A stretch of DNA of 64,000 bases from Halapricum desulfuricans (GTDB taxonomy: Archaea; Halobacteriota; Halobacteria; Halobacteriales; Haloarculaceae): contig NZ_CP064788.1 in assembly GCF_017094525.1 (NCBI RefSeq), positions 1,535,030-1,599,029 on the forward strand. The letters run 5' to 3'. Within the stretch, counting starts at the first letter, position 1. The number at the start of each line of letters is the position of its first letter. Of this stretch, positions 8,487 to 16,872 are shown one piece after another. A program made the translations under genes and the position numbers. The notes beneath the pieces are model-generated. The model had not been told where the DNA came from and ran no database searches. It worked only from the letters and a program-made list of their open reading frames with translations.

Positions 8487-8755
8487 GCCGGGAGACGACC
8501 CGGCGGCCGTCAGAACGCCCCCGGCGCGACGACGGACACGAGAACCGTCCCGCCAGTGCCAGAATCGCTGTGCTTGCTATGTACGTGATCCGTTTGGCCG
8601 GGATACTGTAACCTATTGGTTCGATATTAGCAATAACAAAAAACACTCGATGCAGGGGATGACATCCGAATATAATTGGTGGGTATATTCGGACAGCGCA
8701 GCAATGACGCTTTTCAAATATGGCTCGTGACGGTTCGGAACGTCGTGTTCCGCGA
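8415..8755. other. Gene-free region between convergent exporter and ABCE1 genes
   Basis: 341 bp holding the degenerate palindrome copy C at its left end and an inverted repeat near 8666-8692 at its right end. The open frame here (8404-8730) lacks the third-position G/C bias of real genes and reads through the repeat. I see no RNA gene. Confidence 0.7.
8666..8692. terminator. Possible shared hairpin terminator between convergent genes
   Basis: Perfect 9-bp arms CCGAATATA (8666-8674) and TATATTCGG (8684-8692) with a 9-nt loop lie in an A/T-rich stretch about 65 nt past the ABCE1 stop. It is symmetrical and could serve either strand. Archaeal terminators are often just T-tracts, so a role is inferred. 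Confidence 0.4.
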
Positions 8756-10588
8756 TCACTCGGGGGCGTAGTAGTATTCGCCGGCCTGTTTCTGTTCGCG
8801 GTCGAGGTTGCTCCCGGATTTGTTGATCCGCGGACGGCCGGTGCGCTCGTCCCGGCGGAAGGTGACGTCGAGGTTCGCGAGGAACTCGTTCATTCCCTCG
8901 CGCATCCCTTGCGGTTCGGAGGCGTGACCGCGCTCGGCCGGTTCACCGTCGAAGACCAGCAGTCGGTCGGAGAGCAGGTCGATCATGTAGATGTCGTGGT
9001 CGATGACCATCGCCGTCGCGTCGTGGTTTTCCGCATAGCGACGGATCGCGCTCGTCGCGAGCACGCGCTGTTCGACGTCGAGGTGTGCGGAGGGTTCGTC
9101 CAGCAGGTAGAGGTCGGCGTCTTTCGAGAGACAGGCCGCGATGGCGACGCGCTGGCGTTCCCCGCCGGAGAGATCGGTGAGGTTCTGCTCCATGATTCGG
9201 TCCAGTTGCAGCGGCTGGGCGATCTCGGTGTTCCAGTAGGAACTGCCGAACTCGTCGGTGATCGAAGCGAGGAACGCGTCGACGCGCATCGGCTGGTCGA
9301 TCTCGACGTACTGGGGCTTGTAGGCGATATCGAGCCGGGCGTCGATCTCGCCCTCGTCGGGCTCGAGCCTGCCCGCGAGCAGTTTCGCGAAGGTCGATTT
9401 CCCGATCCCGTTGGGACCGACGACGCCGAGCACTTCGCCCTCGTGGATCTCGCCGCCGGCGACCGACAGCGAGAACTCGCCCTCGCCGTAACTTTTCTCC
9501 AGCGCGGGGTACTCGACGACCGACTGGCCGCCGGCGACGCTGCGGGGCGCGTGCTGTTCGAACTCGATGGCGTCCTGGCGGATCCGCATGTTCTCGTTAT
9601 CCAGATAACCCTTGAGGTACTCGTTGATCCCGTTTTTCGTCGACTTCGGATCGGTGATGACACCGAACGCCCCGGGTTCACCGTAGGCGACGTGCAGGGC
9701 GTCCGCGAGCAGATCCAAGATCGCGAGGTCGTGCTCGACGACCAGCATCGATCGGTCGCCGTCCTCGGCCAGTTCCTGAATGATCCGGGCGGCGGTCATC
9801 CGCTGGCCGATGTCGAGATAGGGCGTGATCTCGTCGAGGAAATAGAAGTCGGCGTCCCGCGCCAGCGCCGCCACGAGCGCGACGCGCTGGAGTTCCCCGC
9901 CCGAGAGCGTCCCGATGTCCTGGTCGACGACCGGCCCGATCCCGACCCGCTCGATCAGCGCGTCGAGTTCGCCCCGCTCGTCGGTCCGCTCGAGCAACTG
10001 ACGGGTTGTCCCGTCGAACTGGTCGGGGATCTGATCGACGTACTGGGGCTTGCGGGCGACGGTCACGTCGCCGTCGATCAGCGCCTCGAGGTAGTCCTGC
10101 AAGGCGGTCCCGCGGTACTCCTCGAGGACGGCGTCCCAGCCGGGATCGGCGTTGTACTCGCCGAGGTTCGGCGTGAGTTCGTCCGCCAGGATGTGGACGG
10201 CAGTCGTCTTCCCGATCCCGTTCGGACCGAGGATGCCGGTCACGCGCCCGTCGCCTGGCGCGGGCAGGCCGTACAGCGAGAAGGCGTTCTCGCCGTAGCG
10301 GTGGATCGGTTCGTCGTCCAGTTCCTGGGGGAGGTTGATGATCTCGATGGCGTCGAACGGACACTTCTCGACGCAGATCCCGCAGGTCTCGCCCAGGCAG
10401 ATCTCCTCGGAGATGCGGACCTGATCGGGCCCGCCCTCGAACGGTTCGTCCTCTTCGTATGCGTCGCCGCGCGTGACGATGCACTCCTTGCCCGTCCGGT
10501 TGGGCGGACAGAAGTTCATACACTCGTAGTTGCAGCGGTCGGGCTGGCAACGGTCGAGGTCGACGACGGCAATGCTGTCATCAGCCAT
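8756..10588 (-). CDS. rli1: Ribosome recycling ATPase ABCE1 (Rli1)
   Basis: 610 residues. The N-terminal iron-sulfur domain has eight cysteines in two groups ('CQPDRCNYECMNFC' with a later Cys, and 'CLGETCGICVEKC'), as in ABCE1. Twin ABC ATPase domains carry Walker A GPNGIGKTT near residue 118 and GPNGIGKST near 378, signatures LSGGELQR and LSGGERQR, and Walker B 'FYFLDEITPYLDIGQR' and 'LYLLDEPSAHLDVEQR'. The hinge between domains is conserved. ABCE1 splits post-termination ribosomes in the cytoplasm and is essential in archaea and eukaryotes. It follows a small membrane-protein gene with a 14-bp gap, probably in one transcript. Confidence 0.97.
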   Translation of the reverse strand: MADDSIAVVDLDRCQPDRCNYECMNFCPPNRTGKECIVTRGDAYEEDEPFEGGPDQVRISEEICLGETCGICVEKCPFDAIEIINLPQELDDEPIHRYGENAFSLYGLPAPGDGRVTGILGPNGIGKTTAVHILADELTPNLGEYNADPGWDAVLEEYRGTALQDYLEALIDGDVTVARKPQYVDQIPDQFDGTTRQLLERTDERGELDALIERVGIGPVVDQDIGTLSGGELQRVALVAALARDADFYFLDEITPYLDIGQRMTAARIIQELAEDGDRSMLVVEHDLAILDLLADALHVAYGEPGAFGVITDPKSTKNGINEYLKGYLDNENMRIRQDAIEFEQHAPRSVAGGQSVVEYPALEKSYGEGEFSLSVAGGEIHEGEVLGVVGPNGIGKSTFAKLLAGRLEPDEGEIDARLDIAYKPQYVEIDQPMRVDAFLASITDEFGSSYWNTEIAQPLQLDRIMEQNLTDLSGGERQRVAIAACLSKDADLYLLDEPSAHLDVEQRVLATSAIRRYAENHDATAMVIDHDIYMIDLLSDRLLVFDGEPAERGHASEPQGMREGMNEFLANLDVTFRRDERTGRPRINKSGSNLDREQKQAGEYYYAPE

Positions 10589-10602
10589 TGGAAGTCACCC
10601 GG

Positions 10603-10905
10603 TCAGACGGCAGACGCGGTGAGAATCAGCGTCCAGGAGACGAACCACAGCGAGAACGTCATGAACGCGACGTACAGGTAGTCTTTCGTGCTGAACTCCT
10701 GGGTGTCGACGCCCAGGGCCTGGAGGATCGGGACCTGGACAGCTATCGCACCCAGCACGACGAACACGTTGACCCGTCCCGAGGGGTCCGCCCCGAGGCC
10801 GTACTCGGAGATCAGCGCCGCGACGATCCCCATCAGGGAGGCCAGCGTGGTCACTGTCACGCTGCGGACGTGACCGGTCAGCCCGTCGGCCGTCTCGGTA
10901 GCCAT
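10603..10905 (-). CDS. Small membrane protein, EMC6-like
   Basis: 100 residues with three hydrophobic segments, roughly 17-37, 46-65 and 77-97, with a short charged N-terminus (MATETADGLTGHVRS). The size, three-helix layout and location directly upstream of ABCE1 (14-bp gap) fit the small archaeal membrane proteins described as similar to the EMC6 subunit of the eukaryotic membrane-protein insertase. This is an inference from layout and my memory of haloarchaeal gene order, not from a diagnostic motif. Co-expression with a ribosome recycling factor would suit a role at membrane-bound translation. Confidence 0.7.
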   Translation of the reverse strand: MATETADGLTGHVRSVTVTTLASLMGIVAALISEYGLGADPSGRVNVFVVLGAIAVQVPILQALGVDTQEFSTKDYLYVAFMTFSLWFVSWTLILTASAV

Positions 10906-10989
10906 ACCCCACTGTCGGCTACCCGAAGTGAAAAGCCGTTCGTTACGGGTCGGATCGATGGCCGACTAGACTCCGGAATCGATTGCCTC

Positions 10990-10999
10990 AATATTTATA
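10990..10999 (+). promoter_or_regulatory. TATA element for the winged-helix gene
   Basis: The box ATATTTATAC lies about 26-35 nt upstream of the ATG at 11025, consistent with a leaderless or nearly leaderless mRNA and with choosing 11025 over the in-frame start at 10983, which would overlap the TATA box. Confidence 0.6.
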
Positions 11000-11024
11000 C
11001 GGGGCGGGGCCCTCCATTCAGCCA

Positions 11025-11291
11025 ATGACAGAATCCGACGGGGAGGAGATCACGGATCTGCCACCGAGCGCGAAGCTCGTATTCAAGGTTCTCGAATACA
11101 ACGGCCCGCTCACGCAGAAGGGTATCGTCGAGGAGTCGATGCTCTCAGCCCGGACGGTCCGGTACGCGCTCGAACGCCTCGAAGAGGTCGGGGTCGTCGA
11201 GGAAGACGTCTACTTCGCCGACGCGCGACAGAACCTCTACGAGCTGACGCTCGATGATTCCGACAAGTCCGAACAGGCGGTCTCCGACTGA
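11025..11291 (+). CDS. Small winged-helix DNA-binding protein
   Basis: 88 residues from the ATG at 11025 (MTESDGEEITDLPPSAKLVF). The sequence is a single winged helix: 'AKLVFKVLEYNGPLTQKGIV' then 'EESMLSARTVRYALERLEEV' as the recognition helix region, and a wing 'VVEEDVYFADARQNLYEL'. This is the MarR/TrmB-like type, with no ligand-binding domain. It probably acts as a dimeric transcription regulator, but the target is unknown. It converges on udp, the two stop codons abutting (11291/11292). An autoregulatory role is possible but no operator is evident. Confidence 0.85.
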   Translation: MTESDGEEITDLPPSAKLVFKVLEYNGPLTQKGIVEESMLSARTVRYALERLEEVGVVEEDVYFADARQNLYELTLDDSDKSEQAVSD

Positions 11292-12128
11292 TTATCGCCG
11301 CTGTTCGTCGATCCGAAGACCTGGGTGCCAGCGATCCGCGCCCGCCTTCTCGGCTGTCCCGTCCATCGCCGCGAGAAGCGAGACCGCCTCGCTTGCGGTT
11401 TTCGCGGCCTTTCGCTCGCCCTCCGTCCGGAACTCGCCGGTGACTCGGTTGGCGTAGACCGTGCTGACCGCGCCCGCCCGGAGGCCGTACAGCGACGCCA
11501 GCGTCAGGATCGAGCTGGCCTCCATCTCGAAGTTGAGCACGTTCGCGTCCCTGAGTTCCGCGACCAGTTCATCGCTGTCCCGGGCCTGAAACCCCTCGAA
11601 TCCGGGTCGTCCCTGCCCGGCGTAAAACGAGTCCGTCGAGCAGGTCACCCCGACGTGATAGTCGTAGCCCAGTCGCTCGGCGGCCGCGATCAGCGCCGAG
11701 ACGACGGCGTGATCCGCGACAGCGGGGTAGTCCTCGCGGACGTATTCGTCGCTGGTCCCCTCCTGACGGACCGCGCCCGTCGTGATCACGAGGTCGCCGA
11801 CCCCGGCTTCGGGCTGGATCGACCCACAGGACCCGACGCGTATCAGCGTCTCGCTGCCGACGCGCGCGAGTTCCTCGACCGCGATGGCCGCCGAGGGACT
11901 GCCGATCCCCGTCGAGGTAACCGAGACGGGCGTGCCGTCGTAGGTCCCCGTCGCCGTCCGGTACTCGCGGTGGTCGGCGACGACCTCGTGGTCGTCCCAG
12001 ACGTCGGTTATCTTCGGGACGCGATCCGGGTCGCCGGGAAGCAACACGCTGTCAGCGACGTCGCCGGGTTCGACTTCGAGGTGGTACTGTTCGTCGTCGT
12101 TCGGGTCCTCCGCGGGATCGGGTGTCAT
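11292..12128 (-). CDS. udp: Uridine phosphorylase-like nucleoside phosphorylase
   Basis: 278 residues. The NP-I fold is shown by 'LLPGDPDRVPKI' near residue 29 (phosphate-binding GDPxR), 'TGIGSPSAAIAVEEL', 'LIRVGSCGSIQ' and the nucleoside-binding 'NFEMEASSI' near 198. It cleaves a nucleoside with phosphate to base plus ribose-1-phosphate. Uridine is the most likely substrate because the gene overlaps the cytidine deaminase gene by 4 bp, so cytidine would be deaminated to uridine and then phosphorolysed. A purine nucleoside substrate cannot be excluded from sequence alone. Confidence 0.92.
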   Translation of the reverse strand: MTPDPAEDPNDDEQYHLEVEPGDVADSVLLPGDPDRVPKITDVWDDHEVVADHREYRTATGTYDGTPVSVTSTGIGSPSAAIAVEELARVGSETLIRVGSCGSIQPEAGVGDLVITTGAVRQEGTSDEYVREDYPAVADHAVVSALIAAAERLGYDYHVGVTCSTDSFYAGQGRPGFEGFQARDSDELVAELRDANVLNFEMEASSILTLASLYGLRAGAVSTVYANRVTGEFRTEGERKAAKTASEAVSLLAAMDGTAEKAGADRWHPGLRIDEQRR

Positions 12129-12517
12129 CGGTCCAGATGAGCTGCCGTGATCGTGTTCGGGAGCAACTCGCCGAGTGTGTAGGTACTGTACCCGTCGTCG
12201 CCTTCATCGCAGTGGATTGCGAGGTCGTCACCGCAGAACTCCGCCAGCGTCTGTCGACACATCCCGCAGGGCGTGACGCCGTCGCGCTCGCTGGACGCCA
12301 CCGCGATCGCGTCGAACGCCCGGTGACCGGCCTGGACGGCCTTGCTGATCGCCAGCTCCTCGGCGTGAACGCTGTTGGAGTAGTTGGCGTTCTCGATGTT
12401 ACAGCCCGTGAAGACGGTCCCGTCCGCCGTCCTGATCGCCGCGCCGACGCGGTACTCCGAGTACGGGGCGTACGAATCGGACAGCGCGTCTCGCGCTCGC
12501 TCGATGAGGTCCTCCAT
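12125..12517 (-). CDS. cdd: Cytidine deaminase
   Basis: 130 residues, the usual length of the homotetrameric type. Zinc ligands and proton shuttle are visible in 'SVHAEELAI' (His/Cys position plus catalytic Glu) near residue 56 and 'PCGMCRQTLAEFC' near 90. The N-terminal 'AYAPYSEYRVGAAIRTADG' type substrate loop (here SYAPYSEYRVG) and 'TGCNIENANYSNSVHAEE' are characteristic. It converts cytidine and deoxycytidine to the uridine forms. It is first gene of the cdd-udp pair, with a 4-bp ATGA overlap that suggests translational coupling. Confidence 0.96.
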   Translation of the reverse strand: MEDLIERARDALSDSYAPYSEYRVGAAIRTADGTVFTGCNIENANYSNSVHAEELAISKAVQAGHRAFDAIAVASSERDGVTPCGMCRQTLAEFCGDDLAIHCDEGDDGYSTYTLGELLPNTITAAHLDR

Positions 12518-12892
12518 GGCTGCCCCTCGGCGTCCACCGGCAAAGAGGCTGGGTATCGATACGAGACAGAGGGTCCGACGTCACCGGGAGTTTTTCGTCT
12601 CGCACTTCCGTAACCCGCCTGCAATGCGACGATTCGCCCTCCGAACGAGCCTGATTAACAGCATCACCCCACCGACGATGGCGACAGACGGTGCGAGGCC
12701 GATCGCCAATTCGTCCAGACGCTGAAGGGGTTGCCGGGGAGCACTGCGATCGACACAGAGGGCGAGGATCACTATACCCAGTGATATCTCCTATCGTGGA
12801 TGGGGGGAATCGAGCAGCACTTCCGGCAGCTACTCCGCTCTCGTTGCCCTATCGGCACAAGAGACAAGCCATCATAGCGTGGATCGGGACGT
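12518..12892. other. 375-bp stretch with at most one weak small gene
   Basis: Between cdd and the zinc-finger gene. It holds the cdd promoter area and a weak minus-strand frame (12581-12772, listed separately). In 12773-12892 I see no gene, hairpin or repeat. Confidence 0.5.
12581..12772 (-). CDS. Possible small membrane protein (weak)
   Basis: Up to 63 residues from a GTG at 12772, or about 42 from an internal TTG. One clear hydrophobic helix (IGLAPSVAIVGGVMLLI) is followed by a positive-rich tail 'RLVRRANRRIAGGLRKC', a plausible single-pass topology. Third-position G/C is moderate, higher in the second half than the first. There is no recognised family and no strong start signal. It would lie upstream of cdd on the same strand, after a 63-bp gap. 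It may be chance. Confidence 0.25.
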   Translation of the reverse strand: MILALCVDRSAPRQPLQRLDELAIGLAPSVAIVGGVMLLIRLVRRANRRIAGGLRKCETKNSR

Positions 12893-13012
12893 ATGAGTGA
12901 CTCCAGCGGGCGACCGTGTCCACAATGTGACCGACCGATGTATCATCGCCACTGCAAGTACGTCTGTCCGGTCCACGGCGTCGTCTTCGACTGCGCGGAC
13001 ACGTTTTATTGA
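12893..13012 (+). CDS. 39-residue zinc-finger protein (HVO_2523-like)
   Basis: The ATG at 12893 opens a 39-codon frame: MSDSSGRPCPQCDRPMYHRH, then CKYVCPVHGVVFDCADTFY. Two zinc knuckles are plain: CPQC plus CKYVC with a following CPVH/DC. This matches the small 'CPxCG' zinc-finger proteins common in haloarchaea, closest in my memory to the HVO_2523 group (consensus ending H-G-V-V-[FY]-D-C-x-D-T-F). It probably binds one zinc, but the function is unknown. Its last seven bases overlap the end of the convergent TVP38-like gene. Confidence 0.85.
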   Translation: MSDSSGRPCPQCDRPMYHRHCKYVCPVHGVVFDCADTFY

Positions 13013-13680
13013 TCGATCGCCGGCCCGTCGAGCACGCCGCGCCGCCGGAGGTGGCGGTATGCGGGCCCGCTCAACAGCACGACGCCGAGCAGCGTCGCCG
13101 CCAGCAGCAGCGACAGGGTCGATCCGGCCGCCTCGAGCGCGAACGTCCGCATCGACGCACCGGCAAGCACGGTCGCGACGACCCACGGCGTCTCGCCGAG
13201 TGCCGTCCCGAGCGCGTAGCGTCCGACGGGGACCTCGGCCAGTCCGGCCGCATACGAGACGGCGTCCGCGGGCATGGGAACCAGGCGCGCGGCGATCAGT
13301 CCGCGGAGGTCGCCGGTCACCTCGACTGCGGAGCGACCGAGTGCGTGCAGGCGCGCGAGCGGCCCGCGCTGGCGGGGTGCATATCGCGCGAGCAAGTACG
13401 GCGGCAGGCACGTATAGACGGCACCGGCCAGCCCGATCGGGATCCCCACCGCGGGCCCGTAGACGAACCCGACCAGCAGCGACAGCGCCGAGATGGGCCA
13501 CAGCACCAGCGACCGAACCCCGTAGAGTCCGACAAGCGCGAGCGCGAACAGGACAGGCCGATCGGCTGTCCCGGCGAGCGACGCCAGCGCCCGCTCGGGC
13601 GAGACCACGAGGACGCCGAGCGCGCCCGTCGCTGCCAGCGCGAGCCCGCCCGCCAGTTGGATCCGCACCTGCCGGTCCAT
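13006..13680 (-). CDS. TVP38/TMEM64 (DedA-type) membrane protein
   Basis: 224 residues from the ATG at 13680 (MDRQVRIQLAGGLALAATGA); the longer frame to 13941 is the shadow of the divergent gene. About six hydrophobic segments are present. The family core is 'LWPISALSLLVGFVYGPAVG' near residue 60 (VGF.YG.xxG motif) and the re-entrant-loop segment 'RLVPMPADAVSYAAGLAEVP', as in SNARE-associated/DedA proteins. Relatives act as lipid scramblases or undecaprenyl-phosphate flippases; which lipid is moved here is unknown. It is divergent from the DUF5830-like gene. Confidence 0.88.
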   Translation of the reverse strand: MDRQVRIQLAGGLALAATGALGVLVVSPERALASLAGTADRPVLFALALVGLYGVRSLVLWPISALSLLVGFVYGPAVGIPIGLAGAVYTCLPPYLLARYAPRQRGPLARLHALGRSAVEVTGDLRGLIAARLVPMPADAVSYAAGLAEVPVGRYALGTALGETPWVVATVLAGASMRTFALEAAGSTLSLLLAATLLGVVLLSGPAYRHLRRRGVLDGPAIDQ

Positions 13681-13756
13681 CACTCGACCGTGTTTCTGCC
13701 AGCGAAATACGCCTTGTGGTCGTGTCTTTCTTGCTCGCGGCGGTCGTTGTCCCGAC

Positions 13757-14113
13757 GTGGACTCCGATCCCGTCGAACTCGGCGTGACACTGCTCGCCCA
13801 CCTCGAAGACGAGTCGCTGTCGGTCGCGGAGGCGATCGACCGCCTCGAAACCATCACGACCGACCCCCACCTCACAAGGGAGATCCTCGACACGGCCGAG
13901 TTGCGCGGGATCATCGAGCGCGAGGAGGGGCTGATCCGCACGCGATCGGACTCGTTCGTCCGCTTCGAGAGACAGGTCGTCTCACGGGAGGGCGACTTCG
14001 AGTGTCGACGCTGTGGCTCGCCGCTGTCAACCGGCTACTTCATCCAGTTCGAGACCGGTGAGCTCGGCCCGTTCGGCTCCTCGTGCATCCGGAAAGTGAC
14101 GGGTCGAGAGTGA
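13757..14113 (+). CDS. Haloarchaeal DUF5830-type protein with zinc-binding C-terminus
   Basis: 118 residues from a GTG at 13757. The N-terminal 70 residues are helical ('VAEAIDRLETITTDPHLTRE', 'ILDTAELRGIIEREEGLIR'), winged-helix-like. The C-terminus has 'FECRRCGSPLSTGYFIQF' and 'LGPFGSSCIRKVTGRE', a zinc site probably formed by CxxC and the later Cys. I recall this layout as the haloarchaeal DUF5830 family; no function is established. It ends 15 bp from the convergent FAD oxidoreductase gene. Confidence 0.75.
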   Translation: MDSDPVELGVTLLAHLEDESLSVAEAIDRLETITTDPHLTREILDTAELRGIIEREEGLIRTRSDSFVRFERQVVSREGDFECRRCGSPLSTGYFIQFETGELGPFGSSCIRKVTGRE

Positions 14114-14128
14114 CTCTTTCCGCGCGAG

Positions 14129-15166
14129 TCACAGTCCGTAGACGAGTTTCTCACCGGTGTCCAGCCCGTTTCGCAGTGCGGCGTGTATCCTGGCCTCTCC
14201 CGGGACCCAGTCACCGACGAAATACAGGCCGTGATCGGTGGCCGAGTCGATCGGCCCCTGCCGAACTGGCTCGTCGGGTAACGCGTAGCGCCAGCCCTGG
14301 TGGTCGGTCCAGTCGGGCTCCCGGAGGCGTTCGTCGTCAAGCAGGTCCACCGTCAGATCGATCAGTTCCGCGACGTTGGTCTCGGGATCGCGCTCGAAGT
14401 GTCGCTCCGACCAGTCCTGTCCGGCCTGGACGACCAGCAGCGACTCCCCGTCGGGGACGTGGCCGGGCTTGCACTCCTCGCGGGCGATCCAGCCGATCTC
14501 GTGTTCCGCGTCCGTGTTGATGACCGCATAATAGGGCCGGTCCAGCTCGAAGGGATAGTGCAGGACCGCGGTCCAGACGCTGCGGTAGGGGACAGCATCG
14601 ATTGCCTCGAGGAGGTCTTCGCGCAGTGGATCGTCCCACTCGGCCGTCCGCAGGAGGTCGGCGGTCTGGGGAGCCGGCGGGTTCACGACCAGCGCGTCGA
14701 ACGGCCCCCACGACTGCCCGTCGGCGTCGGTCAGCCGCCACTGTTCGCCCTCGCGGTGGATTCGGTCGACACGAGTGTTGCGATGGACGGTCGCGTCGGT
14801 TCGATCGAGCAGGCGCTTGGCGATCTGTGTCAACCCGGCCTCGTAGCTCCACTTGCGGTCGTCGCTGTCCCGGCCGGGGCCGATCTCGCCGTCGCGCTCG
14901 TAGGCGTAGATCGGCCCCCGGGTGTCGACCAGCCCCTCTGTGTCCATCGTCTCGGTGATCAGCTCGGTCACCCGGCTGTCGCGGTCCTTGAGGTAGTTCG
15001 CGCCGTAATCGTACGTGACTGGACCCCGCCGGCGAGTGGCCGCACGACCGCAGAGACCACCGGACTTCTCGAGTATCGTCACTTCGACGTCCTCGCGGGC
15101 CTGATCGACGACGTGCGTCGCGGCTGTCGCCGCCGCACCGGCACCGACGACTCCGATCGTAGTCAT
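14129..15166 (-). CDS. FAD-dependent oxidoreductase (renalase/amine-oxidase-like)
   Basis: 345 residues. The FAD-binding Rossmann motif is at the start, 'IGVVGAGAAATAATHVV', with the family's 'LEKSGGLCGRAATRR' ribose-contacting segment near residue 32 and a C-terminal flavin-contact 'GLYFVGDWVPGEARIHAALR' with 'NGLDTGEKL'. The overall layout matches NAD(P)/FAD oxidoreductases of the renalase and amine-oxidase type. Substrate is unknown. A signal peptide is not evident, so it is cytoplasmic. It stands alone, divergent from the amino-acid importer operon. Confidence 0.9.
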   Translation of the reverse strand: MTTIGVVGAGAAATAATHVVDQAREDVEVTILEKSGGLCGRAATRRRGPVTYDYGANYLKDRDSRVTELITETMDTEGLVDTRGPIYAYERDGEIGPGRDSDDRKWSYEAGLTQIAKRLLDRTDATVHRNTRVDRIHREGEQWRLTDADGQSWGPFDALVVNPPAPQTADLLRTAEWDDPLREDLLEAIDAVPYRSVWTAVLHYPFELDRPYYAVINTDAEHEIGWIAREECKPGHVPDGESLLVVQAGQDWSERHFERDPETNVAELIDLTVDLLDDERLREPDWTDHQGWRYALPDEPVRQGPIDSATDHGLYFVGDWVPGEARIHAALRNGLDTGEKLVYGL

Positions 15167-15307
15167 GCCCGCCCGTTAGGATCGGATCCACAAAACTGCC
15201 AGCCTCGAACGCGCTCGCGGTCGAAAGTTAACGAACGATAGTCGGAGACGGCTCGAAACGTTCAACACTGCGACCACGAATCGGTGAATATGGCTCGCAG
15301 GTTTAGC

Positions 15308-16063
15308 ATGGACCGTCGCGCGTATCTCAAGACAGTCGGAGCAGTCGGTGCAGCGTCCGCAATTGCGGGTTGCTCCGGCGGCTCCGACTCCGAGACGCTC
15401 GTTCCCGGAACGAACGCCGCGTTCGCGCCGTTCGAGTTCGAGGAGAACGGCGATATCGTCGGCTTCGACATCGACCTGGCCGAAGAAGCGATCGACCGCG
15501 CCGGCTACGAGGCCGGCAGCTGGTCGGATCTCGAGTTCGGCTCGCTCATCCCGTCGCTGAACAACGGCGATATCGATCTCATCGCGGCCGGGATGACGAT
15601 CGAACCCGACCGTCAGGAACAGATCGACTTCACCGATCCCTACTGGGAGTCGAACCAGTCCGTGCTCGTCCAGTCGGACGGCGACTTCCAGCCCGAAGGC
15701 GAGAGCGACCTCGACGGTGCGAGCGTGGGCGTCCAGGGCGGGACGACCGGCGAAGGGGAAGCCGAGCGCCTCCTCGAGGAGGGCGTAATCGCCGAGGACG
15801 ACCTCGAGCGATACCCCAACTACGTGCTGGCCGTCGAGGACCTCGAGGGCGGTAACGTCGACGCGGTGATCGTCGACCAGCCAGTCGCGAAGAACTTCTC
15901 GGCCGAGCGCGACGTCTCGGTCGCGTTCGTCATCGAGACGGGCGAACAGTTCGGCATGGGGATGCGCACGGACGACGACCGGCTCGCCGAGATCAACGAC
16001 GCGCTCGCCGAGATCCGCGAGGACGGGACGTACGACGAACTCGTCGCCGAGTGGTTCGAATAG
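15308..16063 (+). CDS. Amino-acid ABC transporter substrate-binding lipoprotein
   Basis: 251 residues from the ATG at 15308 (MDRRAYLKTVGAVGAASAIA); starts at 15284 and 15290 would only lengthen the signal. The signal has a twin-arginine motif (DRRAYLK) and a lipobox 'IAGCSGG', so it should be Tat-exported and anchored by lipid to the outer face of the membrane. The mature part is a type II binding protein of the polar amino-acid family: 'AFAPFEFEENGDIVGFDIDL', 'DLIAAGMTIEPDRQEQIDFT', 'VGVQGGTTGE', 'VDAVIVDQPVA'. First gene of a four-gene operon with permeases and ATPase. Confidence 0.95.
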   Translation: MDRRAYLKTVGAVGAASAIAGCSGGSDSETLVPGTNAAFAPFEFEENGDIVGFDIDLAEEAIDRAGYEAGSWSDLEFGSLIPSLNNGDIDLIAAGMTIEPDRQEQIDFTDPYWESNQSVLVQSDGDFQPEGESDLDGASVGVQGGTTGEGEAERLLEEGVIAEDDLERYPNYVLAVEDLEGGNVDAVIVDQPVAKNFSAERDVSVAFVIETGEQFGMGMRTDDDRLAEINDALAEIREDGTYDELVAEWFE

Positions 16064-16068
16064 GACTG

Positions 16069-16872
16069 ATGTTCGGGATCGTGACCCCCAGCGTTCGGGC
16101 GGACGTCGCGTCGAAGGCCAGCGTTCGGCTCGACAGCGCGTTGCAGACCGCCGGCCAACTCGATAGCGTGCTGCAGGCCAGCGACTGGGCGTTCGTCGCC
16201 GCCAACTGGGAGTACCTGCTTGCGGGGACGGCCGTGACGATCCTGCTGACGATCACGAGCCTCTCGCTGGGCTTTCTGGCCGGGTTCCCCGCCGGGGCGA
16301 TCGAGGTCTACGGTTCCGGTCGAGTTAGCGAGGCCGTGAGCACGCTCGGCGTGCTGCTCCGCGGGACGCCGATCGTCGTGCTCGTCGTGCTGTTTCACTA
16401 CGGGTTGCCGCTGCCGCGGTTCGGGTCGGTCCCGTGGCTGGAGATCAATCTCACGGCGTTTCTCTCGGCGACGCTGGCGCTCGGATTTAGGAGTGGCGCA
16501 TACCAGAGTCAGGTGTTTCGCGGCGCGATCGAGTCGATCGACGACGGACAGACCGAGGCCGCTCGCTCGGTCGGGATGAGCAAACGGCAGGCGGTCCGCC
16601 ACATCGTCTTCCCGCAGGCGCTGCGACGCTCGCTGCCGGGCTTTCAAAACGAGTTCACGATCGTCCTCAAGGACACGAGCATCGCCTTCGCGATCGGGCT
16701 GGCGGAGCTGTTGACCCGCGCAGAGAGCCTCTACCTTCAGCCCGGCAAGGGCACGGCCGTGATGGAAGTCATCCTCACGATCACGGCGATCTACTTCGTG
16801 TTGACCTTCGCGACCAACCGGTCGCTGGACGCGCTTCACGACCGCTATTCGATTCCGGGTGGTACGGAATGA
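16069..16872 (+). CDS. Amino-acid ABC transporter permease 1
   Basis: 267 residues from the ATG at 16069, 5 bp after the stop of the binding protein; a GTG at 16051 overlapping that stop is less likely. Hydrophobic segments begin near residue 45 ('[20 protein letters not shown]'). The HisM-type features are '[19 protein letters not shown]' and the EAA loop '[20 protein letters not shown]' that contacts the ATPase. The N-terminal 40 residues are an amphipathic extension of unknown role. It pairs with the second permease (17600) to form a heterodimeric channel. Confidence 0.95.
   Translation: MFGIVTPSVRADVASKASVRLDSALQTAGQLDSVLQASDWAFVAANWEYLLAGTAVTILLTITSLSLGFLAGFPAGAIEVYGSGRVSEAVSTLGVLLRGTPIVVLVVLFHYGLPLPRFGSVPWLEINLTAFLSATLALGFRSGAYQSQVFRGAIESIDDGQTEAARSVGMSKRQAVRHIVFPQALRRSLPGFQNEFTIVLKDTSIAFAIGLAELLTRAESLYLQPGKGTAVMEVILTITAIYFVLTFATNRSLDALHDRYSIPGGTE

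Noticed and set aside
8404-8730. 108-residue plus-strand frame after the exporter
   Set aside because: It runs through the degenerate palindrome, has poor third-position G/C and no recognisable motif; treated as chance.
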